A stretch of DNA of 64,000 bases from Prostheceraeus crozeri (lineage: Eukaryota; Platyhelminthes; Polycladida; Euryleptidae), in assembly GCA_907163375.1 (NCBI GenBank), contig CAJQUW010014381.1, forward strand, positions 186,001 through 250,000. Direction: 5' to 3'. Below, one piece after another: positions 22,890-32,896 of this stretch (positions within the stretch are counted from its first letter, which is position 1; each line of letters opens with the position of its first letter). The position numbers and the translations under genes are program-made. The notes under the pieces were generated by a model. It made no database searches and was not told the origin of the DNA. It worked only from the letters and a program-made list of their open reading frames with translations.

Positions 22890-24218
22890 GATCCTTAGCA
22901 TCTTTCCATTAAGAATTTCAATAGAATATTTTACATCTTCTAGCAATAAACCATAAGCCATCAATGAAGTTGTGGAATCTTTCTTTTCAATTTTAATTGT
23001 TACATCACAACCAGTCTTGATAATATCTTCAGATTGTGCACTTAAATCGAAACAGAAAACAGGATATAAATGTCTCCAATCTCCAGGAGTTAATTGTGGT
23101 TCAACTCCAAATTCGATACAAAGATTTCTATAGGCATCATATCCTTCCATAAATTGATTATTGGTATCATCGAATCTTAATGGATCAATTGGATATCGGG
23201 TTTGATTTAATGAAACTTGTAAACTTCGAATTGTATTAATATGGAAGAGATTCTTGTTCTTATCAAAACTTGGAGAATTATTTCTTTGAAAAGTTAGTAA
23301 TAAATATCTTGGAGTATTCGAAGTTCTAGTAAAATGCCAGTTAAATCTTTGTTCAGTAAAAGTGACAGAGCTCGCAGTACGCTTCATAAAACTTACTGGA
23401 ATTGATTTGTTAGTATTTAATCTTTTTGCAATAGCTGTTTCAATCTCTAAACTAGGAGTAATATGCTTAATCCACCATTCAAGTCTATCAATTTTTAAAT
23501 ATGCTTTTTTTCCAGTCTTACCAAAAAAGATTAATTCATTATTTGCTGTACGATGAATTATTAATTTAAATTTTAATTGATATGATATTTTGTCATAATC
23601 TAAATATCCGAATAATGGAGACAATGACCAATTAACTGTCTGTTTACTTTTCTTGTTAAATTCACGTCTTTCTTTATATGCACTATTGTTTGTTTTATTT
23701 AAATGTTTTGCAATATTTTCTACATCTTTCGCAATTCCTGCGGCATCTGTTCCAGCGTGAGTTAAATCATCAACAATTATACCATCATTAGTATCAGGAA
23801 ACCAACCTTCGATTTCATACTTTTTATTATTTTCACCAATTGTTACAAATCTAAGCATTGTATCAATTACACCTGGAGAATCACTTATTGTTTCTATATT
23901 TTGAGTTGCAACATCTAAACGCATTTGTGTAAATAATCTTGGAAAGAAATTATTCTCTAGTGCAATATTATCGGTATCTGGTAATGGTGTTGTAAAATTG
24001 GCATCACTATACAAAGAATATTCACAGTGTAAAAATGAATCAGGTAGATATATATAACTCTGCTGATTATCAACTTCAAAAATTAAATCACCTCCAGTAT
24101 TTACTCTACTGGAAGATCCGGGATTCATAGCAATTCTTATATAGTCATTCTTTTTTTGATTGCAACTGACGAACGGAGGATCGTCTAATCTAAATTTATT
24201 TTCGATAAGCGAAGACAT
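22884..24218 (-). CDS. Polinton major capsid protein (double jelly-roll hexon-like)
   Basis: An intact-looking 444-residue frame. The C-terminal block HLYPVFCFDLSAQSED and the preceding region SLQVSLNQTRYPIDPLRF match the hexon-like major capsid proteins of Polintons and adintoviruses, whose double jelly-roll trimers build an icosahedral shell. The length is slightly below the usual 500-650 residues. Transcribed with the neighbouring minor capsid genes on the minus strand. Its 3' end lies in a cluster of hairpin repeats (22,834-22,889). Confidence 0.85.
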   Translation of the reverse strand: MSSLIENKFRLDDPPFVSCNQKKNDYIRIAMNPGSSSRVNTGGDLIFEVDNQQSYIYLPDSFLHCEYSLYSDANFTTPLPDTDNIALENNFFPRLFTQMRLDVATQNIETISDSPGVIDTMLRFVTIGENNKKYEIEGWFPDTNDGIIVDDLTHAGTDAAGIAKDVENIAKHLNKTNNSAYKERREFNKKSKQTVNWSLSPLFGYLDYDKISYQLKFKLIIHRTANNELIFFGKTGKKAYLKIDRLEWWIKHITPSLEIETAIAKRLNTNKSIPVSFMKRTASSVTFTEQRFNWHFTRTSNTPRYLLLTFQRNNSPSFDKNKNLFHINTIRSLQVSLNQTRYPIDPLRFDDTNNQFMEGYDAYRNLCIEFGVEPQLTPGDWRHLYPVFCFDLSAQSEDIIKTGCDVTIKIEKKDSTTSLMAYGLLLEDVKYSIEILNGKMLRIG

Positions 24219-24320
24219 TTTTATAAAAAATAATTTGACTTTTTGTTTTTCTCACACATAGAAAAATTTTACTAAAAAATAGCTTAAAAATTTTACTAAA
24301 AAATTTTACTAAATATAATT

Positions 24321-24863
24321 TTAGAATTTTGCTAGACCAGCTCCGCTACAGCTTTGCTGGTTAAACCGAAGGTTGCTGCTGACGCCATTGCCTCTTATTT
24401 CTTCAATTGAACGAACCGTAGGTTCAATTGAACGTTTTATGGCTCCGCCTGTTTTCTTCCCCTTTTTACTATCAGACGGAGCTCCGCTCCTCAAGGTTTC
24501 CCCAACAGCTATGTTAGCAATTTTGTTTTTTGTTTCCTCTGAAAGTTTTTTTAAATTTTTTAGTTCTTCGGAATCATTCCTAAGTTTACGAATAGCTTCT
24601 AGTTGTTTTAATTCGTTTTGAGACTTGACAGCATTTGATATTGCACTAGCTGTACTACCTATAGCAGCTGCTCCTTTTGCAGCAGATGTAATCAAATCTT
24701 TATTATTTTTAATTAAGTTAACGATACTTCCAATACCAGAAAATATACCGGCTCTTTCCGTGTGAACTGTTTCTCTATTATCATAATGATAAACAGGATT
24801 CATACGTGGTTCATGAGCAATTCTTTGATTTGAAGCAAAATGTTTAAGATTGTGTCCGATCAA
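24321..24863 (-). CDS. pVI-like minor capsid protein candidate
   Basis: A 180-residue frame with an amphipathic/hydrophobic stretch (IFSGIGSIVNLIKNNKDLI, then SAAKGAAAIGSTASAISNA), a charged helical region and a basic Gly-rich C-terminus. This resembles adenovirus pVI and its Polinton counterpart, the internal membrane-lytic protein cleaved by the protease. It overlaps the upstream coiled-coil gene by 4 bp (ATGA), so they look co-expressed. Part of the C-terminal half is encoded by hairpin repeats. Assignment is by position and composition. Confidence 0.5.
   Translation of the reverse strand: MIGHNLKHFASNQRIAHEPRMNPVYHYDNRETVHTERAGIFSGIGSIVNLIKNNKDLITSAAKGAAAIGSTASAISNAVKSQNELKQLEAIRKLRNDSEELKNLKKLSEETKNKIANIAVGETLRSGAPSDSKKGKKTGGAIKRSIEPTVRSIEEIRGNGVSSNLRFNQQSCSGAGLAKF
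24364..24490. repeat. Hairpin repeats inside the pVI-like gene
   Basis: AACCGAAGGTT at 24,364-24,374, GAACCGTAGGTTC at 24,413-24,425 with flanking TTCAATTGAAC copies, ATGGCTCCGCCT at about 24,439, and GGAGCTCCGCTCC at 24,478-24,490. All lie in the coding C-terminal part of the minor capsid gene. Confidence 0.7.
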
Positions 24864-25747
24864 GATTTACGTTTGTGAATGGACAACAACTTCGAGATAA
24901 CTTTATTAATTGCCTGTTGCACTTTATCTATTGCGTCAAGCAGCGTGTGATGTACTTTAATTTCTCTTCTATTAACTTGCATTTTCTGCTGATTAATCTT
25001 CAACGCCGTTTTAAGAGCATTTAACTTAACTTTAAGAACATCTAATTGTCTTTTAACAGCATCTAACTGTTCTTTATTTTCTTTAGAGTTTTCTTGTAAA
25101 TTTTTCTTTAATTCATTTTCTAAATTGATTTTCAGATTTTTCATTTTATCAACTTTTTCATTAAGTGAGTTAACTTCATTTATTATTCTATTCATCTTTT
25201 TCATTTGTTGAGTAATTTTAGAACTTAATTCATCAACACTTTTTTGGAATGTAGTTTGTAACTGCTTTAAATTTTTTTTAATTCTTTCAGGTAGTTTTTC
25301 TATTTCATCTTCTAATTGTTCTTTCAATAATTTTATCTGATGTTTATTTTTAATTACAGCAGATTTTAAATTTAAAGAAAGTAATATTAAAATTTTTGAT
25401 TGTTCTGAAATCTTTTTAAAAAGTTTTGCTATATCTGCTTCTAGCTCTCTATCCTTTTTATCAAGTTTTAATAATTTTTCGTTTAATGATTTGTCATTAA
25501 GTTTTAGCAACTTTAATTCATTCATCAGTGGAACCATAACATCGTTTATATATTTTTCTTTTAAGTCATTGATTTGTGTATCAACATATTGTTTATTTGT
25601 TAACTCTGTATTTTGTTGCGGAAGAATAGAAAGATGCAATGGACCAGATAAAACGTCTCCAGTTTTCATGATATAATTTTCTATCTCTATTTCTAATTCA
25701 CGATTATTCGGGATATATGCACCTCCACCAACATTTGGTAACATCAT
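24860..25747 (-). CDS. Coiled-coil, fibre-like protein
   Basis: A 295-residue frame. The N-terminal MKTGDVLSGPLHLS with NKQYVDTQINDLK 20 residues later resembles the head of phage tail-fibre proteins (the GxMTGxL ... NKxYVD pattern). The rest, residues 60-290, is one long heptad-rich coiled coil. A trimeric fibre or spike attached to the capsid is a fair guess, and the gene lies in the virion-protein block. It diverges from the PolB-side gene at 25,794 with a 46-bp AT-rich spacer that may hold both promoters. Confidence 0.55.
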   Translation of the reverse strand: MMLPNVGGGAYIPNNRELEIEIENYIMKTGDVLSGPLHLSILPQQNTELTNKQYVDTQINDLKEKYINDVMVPLMNELKLLKLNDKSLNEKLLKLDKKDRELEADIAKLFKKISEQSKILILLSLNLKSAVIKNKHQIKLLKEQLEDEIEKLPERIKKNLKQLQTTFQKSVDELSSKITQQMKKMNRIINEVNSLNEKVDKMKNLKINLENELKKNLQENSKENKEQLDAVKRQLDVLKVKLNALKTALKINQQKMQVNRREIKVHHTLLDAIDKVQQAINKVISKLLSIHKRKS

Positions 25748-25793
25748 TTTTTAACAATAAAAAAATAAAATTTTTTCTAATAAAAATAAAAAA

Positions 25794-27197
25794 ATGGATA
25801 AAGCAAATTTAAAAAAATTATATTCGCCCGCATCATCCTGTTCTTCTTATTCGACGAGATCAACGGGATTTGAAAATAAATGTTTTGATAATAATAATAA
25901 TAATAATAATACTATTACAAATCCATGTATAGATGTTAATATTTTATTTCAATTACAAGCCGAAATATTTAGAGAACAGACTAAAGGTTTACCTTCTATA
26001 GAAACTAATTATTGTTTATTTCCAGGTGATCCATTTATTAAATTTATGGATAATGTAAGCAAATATAATGATGTAGCTTATGTAGAATTAAATAAAGAAA
26101 ATATGGTTATAATAGGACATAATAATGTTTATGGATTCATTAGAGCAGTTTTGCCGATTAGTAATACTGATTGGATAGAAACTAAAATTATTAATTATAT
26201 TAATATTAAAGAATTAGTTAAAAAATTAAAATCTTTTTCGAAAGAAAAAATTAGATTATTTGTTGACGATCAAAACCAATATAATATTCATATCGAGAGT
26301 AAAAAACATAATGAAGAATTATTATGTCAAGTTTATTACAGAGATACAATTTATAAACAAGAAACATTAGAAATGCCCCAAAGATATGATGATGATACAT
26401 ATATAGGATTATATTCAAATTTAAATATTAATTTGTTAAAATCTTATATAAATGGTTTAGCTCAACAAGAGAAAATTTATATGTGGACAACACCTTATAC
26501 TATTAACAATGACCATTATCATAATAAACGAACCGAAGGTTCTAGGGCTTTGCCCGATCTTAAAGAATCTTATGATAATAATGATGATAATAATATAGAT
26601 GATGATAATATAGATGATGATTCAGAAGCATCTGAAAATGGTGTAAATGGTAAAAAAGATTATAAAAATATTAGTAATTATAAAAATTTAAGTGAAGAAA
26701 AATTTATATCTCATACTGATGTACATGATATTAATACTACATATAATCAAAATTTATCTAAATTTCATTTTCTTACAATTGAAAATAATAATGATGGTAT
26801 AGTTGAAGATACTGTTCGTCAACTATGTGTCGGGTCTACAAAATTTAAATTAGGATTTACATCTAATCAATTTAAAATTTTATCATCTTTAATAAAAACT
26901 AAAAGTGATTCAGATTATGGTGGTGTTATTAAATTTTCCAAAAGAGAACAAAGACCAATATTTTTCTCTATTATATTATTATCAGATAAAAGATGTAATT
27001 TAGAGTTAGATATTCCAATAAGAGAATGGTATCCTATCAGGGAATGGCATCCAATCCCAAAAAGTGTAATTTATGATGTTGAAGAAACAATTTATCATGA
27101 TGATGAAGAATCAATTGATGATGATGATGAAGAATCAATAGTTAGTGAAAATAAATTTAAATTATATTTTGATAAAACGTTATATGATAAAACTTAA
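25794..27197 (+). CDS. Unknown 467-residue protein upstream of PolB
   Basis: An intact-looking plus-strand frame. Residues about 45-215 form one globular-looking unit and 340-420 another (TKFKLGFTSNQFKILSSL, GGVIKFSKREQRPIFFSI), separated by an Asp/Asn-rich linker that contains a hairpin repeat; the C-terminus is acidic. The two-lobed layout and the position next to PolB make a sliding-clamp-like processivity factor conceivable, but that is inference only; no motif proves it. Not one of the core Polinton genes I know. Confidence 0.5.
   Translation: MDKANLKKLYSPASSCSSYSTRSTGFENKCFDNNNNNNNTITNPCIDVNILFQLQAEIFREQTKGLPSIETNYCLFPGDPFIKFMDNVSKYNDVAYVELNKENMVIIGHNNVYGFIRAVLPISNTDWIETKIINYINIKELVKKLKSFSKEKIRLFVDDQNQYNIHIESKKHNEELLCQVYYRDTIYKQETLEMPQRYDDDTYIGLYSNLNINLLKSYINGLAQQEKIYMWTTPYTINNDHYHNKRTEGSRALPDLKESYDNNDDNNIDDDNIDDDSEASENGVNGKKDYKNISNYKNLSEEKFISHTDVHDINTTYNQNLSKFHFLTIENNNDGIVEDTVRQLCVGSTKFKLGFTSNQFKILSSLIKTKSDSDYGGVIKFSKREQRPIFFSIILLSDKRCNLELDIPIREWYPIREWHPIPKSVIYDVEETIYHDDEESIDDDDEESIVSENKFKLYFDKTLYDKT
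26530..26555 (+). repeat. Double-hairpin repeat, in frame
   Basis: GAACCGAAGGTTC (stem of 5, loop of 3), spacer TA, then GGGCTTTGCCC (stem of 4). It lies inside the 467-residue gene and reads as RTEGSRALPD within an otherwise low-complexity linker. Confidence 0.85.
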
Positions 27198-27381
27198 TAT
27201 GATAAAACTTAATGTGATAAAGAAAATAAAATAACTTAAGAATGTGAAATATATAATAATATATGATAACTCTCAAGTCCTTGATATTAGAATGTTTATA
27301 TCTAAAATTAAAACACAAATTTTTCTTTAAAAAATAAAAAATGGAAAATACCAAGTTTTATTGTAACTTATGTAAAAAAGG

Positions 27382-28521
27382 TTGCAAACAAAAAGAAGTT
27401 ATCAATCTCATTTACAAAGTAAATTGCATTTACAAAATGTAGAACGAGTTGATGAAGGAAATATATTAAAATTAAATAGTTATAAAAACTATCTAGAAAC
27501 ATTGCCTACTGATATAAAAGTTAAAAAAATGTTTGATGATTATTCACATTCGGAATATAAAAAAGTTTTTAATAGTGAAGATGAGACCCTACCAGATGGA
27601 AGATATTTATTTAGCGATACTGATGAATTTGATGAAGATGAACGAACCGATGAAGCGGTAACAGATATAAAATATTTATTTAATGAATCTGTTGAACATA
27701 ATGAAACCGATGAAACTTTTTATAATGTATTAACAAACTTTTATAATATATTTAAGAAATCTTTCAAATGTTATATGAATGTAGAAGTAATTTATACAAA
27801 AAATGGACCTGATGGAATTCCTGAAGAAATAATACAAGGACATTTTACAAATTCACAAGAAATTCATAATGTAAATGATATACAACCCATATTTGAACAA
27901 ATGATACTTAAATTAGAAAATTGTATAATTGAAGCCCAGTTACGTGAATCTGGTTGGAGATTTGTTAAAATACTATCTAAGAAAATAGTAATTGATAAAT
28001 ATAAAAATAATACTGGTGGTAGTTATGTTCCTTTGCCTTTCAGTTCACCACAAATAATCAACATAAAAAATGAAGATGATTATTGTTTTCTGTGGAGTAT
28101 TATAGCACATTTACATCCTGCAGAATATCACAAAGAAAGACTAAGTCATTACAATAAAGAAGAATACATAAATGAATTTGATCTCTCTGATGGCTTAGAT
28201 GAATTTCCATATGATTATAATAGGTTAATAAAGTTTCATAAAAAGAATAAAAATTTAATAGAAGTAAATGTTTTTGAATTAAATGTGAATTATGTTTCTA
28301 TTGGTAAAATTACTCCACTTTACCCAGATTCAAAAAAAATTTATTTGAATAATAAAAATTTATGTCAATCAGAAATAGTATATAAGGATAGAGGACATTA
28401 CATGCATCATAATATTTTTTACCACGGAAATATAATATGTACTGAAAAATTTCAAATTGTTAAAACACTATCACCAATAATTATTAATCATACTAATTAT
28501 AAAGGACGTAATTATAATTAA
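27382..28521 (+). pseudogene. N-terminal region of Polinton PolB gene
   Basis: The stretch GGSYVPLPFSSPQI ... DDYCFLWSIIAHLHPAEYHKER is the conserved block found at the N-terminal side of Polinton/adintovirus protein-primed DNA polymerases. Just upstream (27,340) the DNA encodes a C2H2 zinc-finger-like start FYCNLCKKGC. The region precedes the exonuclease part at 28,737 on the same strand. The PolB locus as a whole looks broken. Confidence 0.7.
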
Positions 28522-29205
28522 GATTATGATACTCATTATTTATCTTTATCTTTAGAATATCAACAAAAATTACAAAATTTAAATGAAATTTTACAAAAAT
28601 GTAAAACAGATTATCAACAACAAACAAAAATATTAGTACAAGAATATGGCCATAAATATCAAAATAAGATAGAAACAATTCAAAAATTAAATGAAGAAAA
28701 TAATGAAGAAAATAAAGACAATAAAGAATTAAATGAATGTTTAAAAAATGTCTACAACAATATAAAGAACAATATGATAAAGAATATAGTTATCAGTTAC
28801 AAATATTAAATCAAAATTATCAACAGACTGAAAACGATTTACAAAGACAAATTGATTTAACACATGAAATATATAAAGATAAATTTGAAAAATTAAAACA
28901 AACAAAACAACCAGCACAAGCGAATATATTATATTATCAGGGTCATTTTATATTGTGTAAAGATGTTTCTATATTTACAAAAACTTCAGATAATAAAAAT
29001 TTTCCTTGTCTTCAATGTATGACAAGTTTTAGAACTTTAGAAGAAATGAATAGACATTTGGAGAATTGTCAACAAAACGAAGCAGTTGAAAATACTTTTC
29101 CTAAAGATGATTATTTAGAATATAATAAATGGTATTTTAAAAATAAAGTACCCTTTACTATTTATTGTGATTTTGAAGCATATAATGTTAATATGATACA
29201 AAAAC

Positions 29206-29231
29206 GAACGGAAAGTTCCAGGGCTTCACCC
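29206..29231 (+). repeat. Double-hairpin repeat, in frame
   Basis: GAACGGAAAGTTC, two bases, then GGGCTTCACCC. Same orientation and same reading frame as the copy at 26,530: reads RTESSRASPD. The stems are slightly decayed. Located just after the Exo I motif of PolB. Confidence 0.8.
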
Positions 29232-29263
29232 GATTCTGAAAATTATAATTCTGAAAATGGTAC

Positions 29264-29289
29264 GGGCCAAGCCCTAGAACCTTCGGTTT
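29264..29289 (-). repeat. Double-hairpin repeat, reverse orientation, in frame
   Basis: GGGCCAAGCCC, spacer TA, then GAACCTTCGGTTT: the reverse complement of the family consensus, only 33 bp from the forward copy at 29,206. It reads GQALEPSVF in the PolB frame. Confidence 0.8.
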
Positions 29290-29996
29290 TTAATTATGAA
29301 AAAAGTGTAGCTGAACAAAGTAAAGAAAAATATTTATTTGAACAAAAACCATTATGTTGGGGAATGTACATTCATTCAAATTATCCTGAATTATTTAAAT
29401 CAGAATATTATCAATACTATGGTGAAGATAGTTCAGAAATGTTTACAAAGAAAGTAGAAGAATTACAAGGACGTTTTTCACAATTGCTTGAAACAAATAT
29501 TCCAATGATGCCATTAACAGAAAAAGAAAAATTAAATTTTATTAATGAAACAAAATGTTATTACTGTGGAAAAGAATTTACAAAAAATTATAAAAATGGC
29601 AGAGGTAGATATATTGATAAAGTAAAAGATCATGATCATCTAAATGGATTATATAGAGGTGCAGCACATAATTCTTGTAATCTTAATGCTAATAAATTTA
29701 AATATAACTTTGTTCCTTTATATTTCTACAATGGTTCTAAATATGATTTCCATCTAGTAATGAAAGATTTATTTTCATCTGAAAAATTACAACAACAACA
29801 AATAAATGTACTATGTAAAACAGAAGAAGAATATTTTTCAATGCAATTAGGTTGTATTAGAATTTTAGATGCATTTAGATTTTTTACTCCTTATTCATTA
29901 GATGTTATGGGAAAAACTTTGAAATCTGAACAATGTAAAATATTAAATAAATATAATCTAAAACCTTTAAAAGGCATATTTCCGTATGAATATTTA

Positions 29997-30065
29997 ACCT
30001 GTGGTTCACAGTCGAAGACTGATATAACTGGAGATAAAACCTGTGGTTCACAGTCGAAGACTGAT
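29997..30065 (+). repeat. Two identical 27-bp hairpin units in PolB
   Basis: Copies at 29,997-30,023 and 30,039-30,065. Each holds CTGTGGTTCACAG and the overlapping CAGTCGAAGACTG, two palindromes sharing CAG. They read TCGSQSKTD twice in the frame of the exonuclease part. Confidence 0.85.
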
Positions 30066-30206
30066 TTTAATTCTGTGAATAAAATTATGGAAGAAAAATA
30101 ACTTCCTCCAATAAATAAATTTAAATCAACATTAAAACAATCACAATTATCTGAAGAAGACTATGCAGAAACTGAAAAGAATTGGAGAGAGTTAAATTGT
30201 AAAACA

Positions 30207-31850
30207 ATGTATGATTATACAATGAAATATCTTCAGATAGATGTATTAATACTAGCTGATCTTTTCGAAAACTTTCGTGACATGTGTTTAGAATATTACG
30301 GAATAGATCCATGTTATTGTTATTCTACACCAGGTTTAACATGGTTAGCAGGATTAAAACATACAAATGTTAAACTTAAACATTATAAAGAAAATACATA
30401 TGATAAATTATTATTTTTTGAATCTGGAATTAGAGGTGGAGTTTCATCAGTTTTAGGTAATCGTTATGTACAGTGTTACAATAAAAAAGTAAATCCTGAT
30501 GATTATGGAATAATGAAACCTTTATCTCCAGAAGAAAGTGATCAGTTTATAAAATTGTTTAATCAAAATATAGAAGGACTTATATCAAATGAAGATAGTC
30601 AAGCAGCAGTTGATGAAATCATGAGAGAAAACTATTTGTTATATTATGATTTTAATAGCTTATATTCTTCTTGCATGATACAAGAATTACCAACAGGTGA
30701 AATGTCATGGTGTAATATTCTAGATTATCAAAAAACATATGATGGAAATTATAATCATGGTTATATATATGAAGTTGATTTAGTATACCCTGATGAAATA
30801 AAAGATAAAACAAAATATTTTCCTTTCTGTCCCGAAAACAAAATTCCCAATATAGAAGTTTTTTCAGATTATCAAAAATCTATAATTCCTAAGAAATACA
30901 GACCAACAAAAAAACTTATGTTAACACAAAGCAATAAAGGAAAGTATGTTGTTGAAGGAAGAATGCTAGATTGGTATTTAGATCATGGAATGATTCTCAC
31001 CAAAATACATCGAAAACTATTTTATCAAAAATCTAGGTGGTTAAAAGATTATATAGAGTTCAATATTGAGAAACGTAAAATAGCTAAAAGAAATAAAGAT
31101 GATTTTGGAAACGTGTTCTTCAAATTAATGAATAATGCATTTTATGGTAAGACTTTAGAAAATGTGCGTAATAGACAAAATATTGAAATAGTTTATGATA
31201 AAGATAGGTTTCAAAATTTAACAAGGAAACCTACATATAAAAGAACTACTAGATTTAGTGATGAACTATGTGCTGTACACTTACGTCGAATTAGCGTAAA
31301 ACATGATAAGTTTAATTTTATAGGATTCACTATATTAGAATTAGCTAAACTATTTAGGTATAGATTTATATATGATTATTTAGCACCTGCTTATGGCAAA
31401 AACTATAAATTACACTTTACAAATACCGATTCTGTTTTCTTAGAATTAACAATACCGTATAATTCTTCACTTGATGAAGAAATTAATAAAATAAAAGATA
31501 TCATTCATCCTTCTGATTTATGTAAAGTAAAAGATGAACTAGAAGGAAATGAAGATTTCATAACAGAAGCTATATTTTTAAAATCTAAATGTTACTGTTA
31601 TGATACAACTAATAATATTAAAACACATAAAACATTAAAAGGAATTTCAAGGGCATCAGTGGCTAATCAAATAACATTTCAAGATTATAAAAATGCATTA
31701 TTTAATAATGAAATAAAAACAGCATGTAATTATAGACTTAATTCAAAGAAACATAAAATGTATTTAAAAGAAGAACATAAATTAGCATTAGATCCATTTG
31801 ATGATAAAAGAAAAATTTTACCTGATGGAATAACTACTTCACCTTTTTAA
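30207..31850 (+). pseudogene. PolB gene: polymerase domain
   Basis: A 547-residue frame with the family B polymerase landmarks: YLQIDVLILADLFENF (end of exonuclease), YYDFNSLYSSCMIQELP (motif A, metal-binding Asp), FFKLMNNAFYGKTLENV (motif B) and FTNTDSVFLEL (motif C, TDS). Protein-primed PolB replicates the linear element from its ends. It ends 198 bp before the convergent ATPase gene. The full PolB locus spans about 27.3-31.9 kb and looks broken. Confidence 0.85.
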
Positions 31851-31856
31851 AGTTTA

Positions 31857-32000
31857 TTTATTATTATTTAAATCCGTCTAGAAAAAATTTTTTATTATTT
31901 AAATCAGACTAGAAAAAAAAATTTTATTATTTAAATGAGTCTAGAATAAAAATTTTATTATTTATTACTCAGTATAAAAATTTTTTATTACTCAGTAAAC
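31857..32000. repeat. AT-rich repeated spacer between PolB and ATPase
   Basis: The block TTTATTATTTAAATNNGNCTAG recurs about three times, followed by two copies of ATTACTCAGTA. It separates the convergent PolB and ATPase genes and may serve as a bidirectional 3' end region. Confidence 0.65.
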
Positions 32001-32011
32001 AAATCTTCTAT

Positions 32012-32050
32012 CGACTTTCAGTCGGGGCGAAGCCCCTCGAGGCGAAGCCT
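32012..32050. repeat. Hairpin cluster at the end of the ATPase gene
   Basis: CGACTTTCAGTCG, GGGGCGAAGCCCC and AGGCGAAGCCT in 39 bp. The cluster abuts the last codon of the ATPase frame. Confidence 0.8.
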
Positions 32051-32813
32051 AGTCAGAGAACAATTGTTCGATAACTCTATCATGAATTTTTTTATCAATA
32101 TTAATTGTGATAAATCCATAATCTTTTGACCAAGCATTGTTACACGATTGTTTAAATTCATCTTTATTTCTTACGCATAAATCTCTTAACAAATCACTTA
32201 AGTTTCTTGCATTTATTTCAAATAGTATAAATATATTTGCATTCTTTCTAATAACACTTCCGTCTAATGAATACATACTTTGTGTTAAATAAAATACACT
32301 ACAGTTATTATGTCTACCTCTTGTGAAATAATTTCTCTGAACTGACTGATTTCTATCATTAACACAATCATCAAAAATTACACAATGTTTCATTGTTTTA
32401 TCTAGTTTACTAGGATCTTGCATATTACCACTATCATCTATTAATTGTATCTTTATATGCTTATTTTTATTGGATTCTACTAACTGACTATTTTTTGCTG
32501 CTTCTTCACACCACGAACTTATTTCTTCTTCATCAGATTTTTCATATTCTTTGAATAATGAAGCAATTGCTGTTTTTTTAAGATTATTTTCAAATCCATA
32601 TTTTAAAAATTGATAGACGGGTTGTTCTGCCGTTGTTGTATAAATTATAAGATTGTTATAATCCAAAAAATTTGGAGTCGTTAAAATTTTAAATAATAGA
32701 TACGTTTTTCCACAACCTGATCTTCCGCAAATAACTGACAAAACTTTATTAGATAAATTTGGATGATGATTAAATTTAAGTTTCTTTTTATTTAATGGGG
32801 GTACTTCACTCAT
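32049..32813 (-). CDS. FtsK/A32-type genome packaging ATPase
   Basis: An intact-looking 254-residue frame. ICGRSGCGKTYLLFK near residue 28 is the Walker A loop and MKHCVIFDDCVND near 140 the Walker B. The downstream YFTRGRHNNCSVFYLTQS block is typical for Polinton and adintovirus packaging ATPases of the FtsK/HerA family, which pump DNA into capsids. Starts the minus-strand virion block on the right side; its 3' end lies at a pair of hairpin repeats (32,012-32,050). Confidence 0.88.
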   Translation of the reverse strand: MSEVPPLNKKKLKFNHHPNLSNKVLSVICGRSGCGKTYLLFKILTTPNFLDYNNLIIYTTTAEQPVYQFLKYGFENNLKKTAIASLFKEYEKSDEEEISSWCEEAAKNSQLVESNKNKHIKIQLIDDSGNMQDPSKLDKTMKHCVIFDDCVNDRNQSVQRNYFTRGRHNNCSVFYLTQSMYSLDGSVIRKNANIFILFEINARNLSDLLRDLCVRNKDEFKQSCNNAWSKDYGFITINIDKKIHDRVIEQLFSD

Positions 32814-32896
32814 TTTTTAATAAAAAAATTTATTTTTATTTTATTTTTATTTTTAAAGAAGAAGAAAATTAAACTTCTCTAGCTTCTCGTGGGAGT

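Larger units (their letters stand above)
28737..30101 (+). pseudogene. PolB gene: coiled coil and 3'-5' exonuclease region
   Basis: After a coiled-coil start comes a C2H2-like finger (CLQCMTSFRTLEEMNRHLENC) and the exonuclease Exo I motif FTIYCDFEAYN (Asp and Glu). An endonuclease-VII-like insert follows (CYYCGKEF, KVKDHDHLNGLYRGAAHNSC), then the Exo II region FYNGSKYDFHLVMKDL. This arrangement is standard in Polinton-type protein-primed PolB, where the exonuclease proofreads. Hairpin repeats lie inside the frame at 29,206-29,289 and at 29,997-30,065. Confidence 0.8.
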
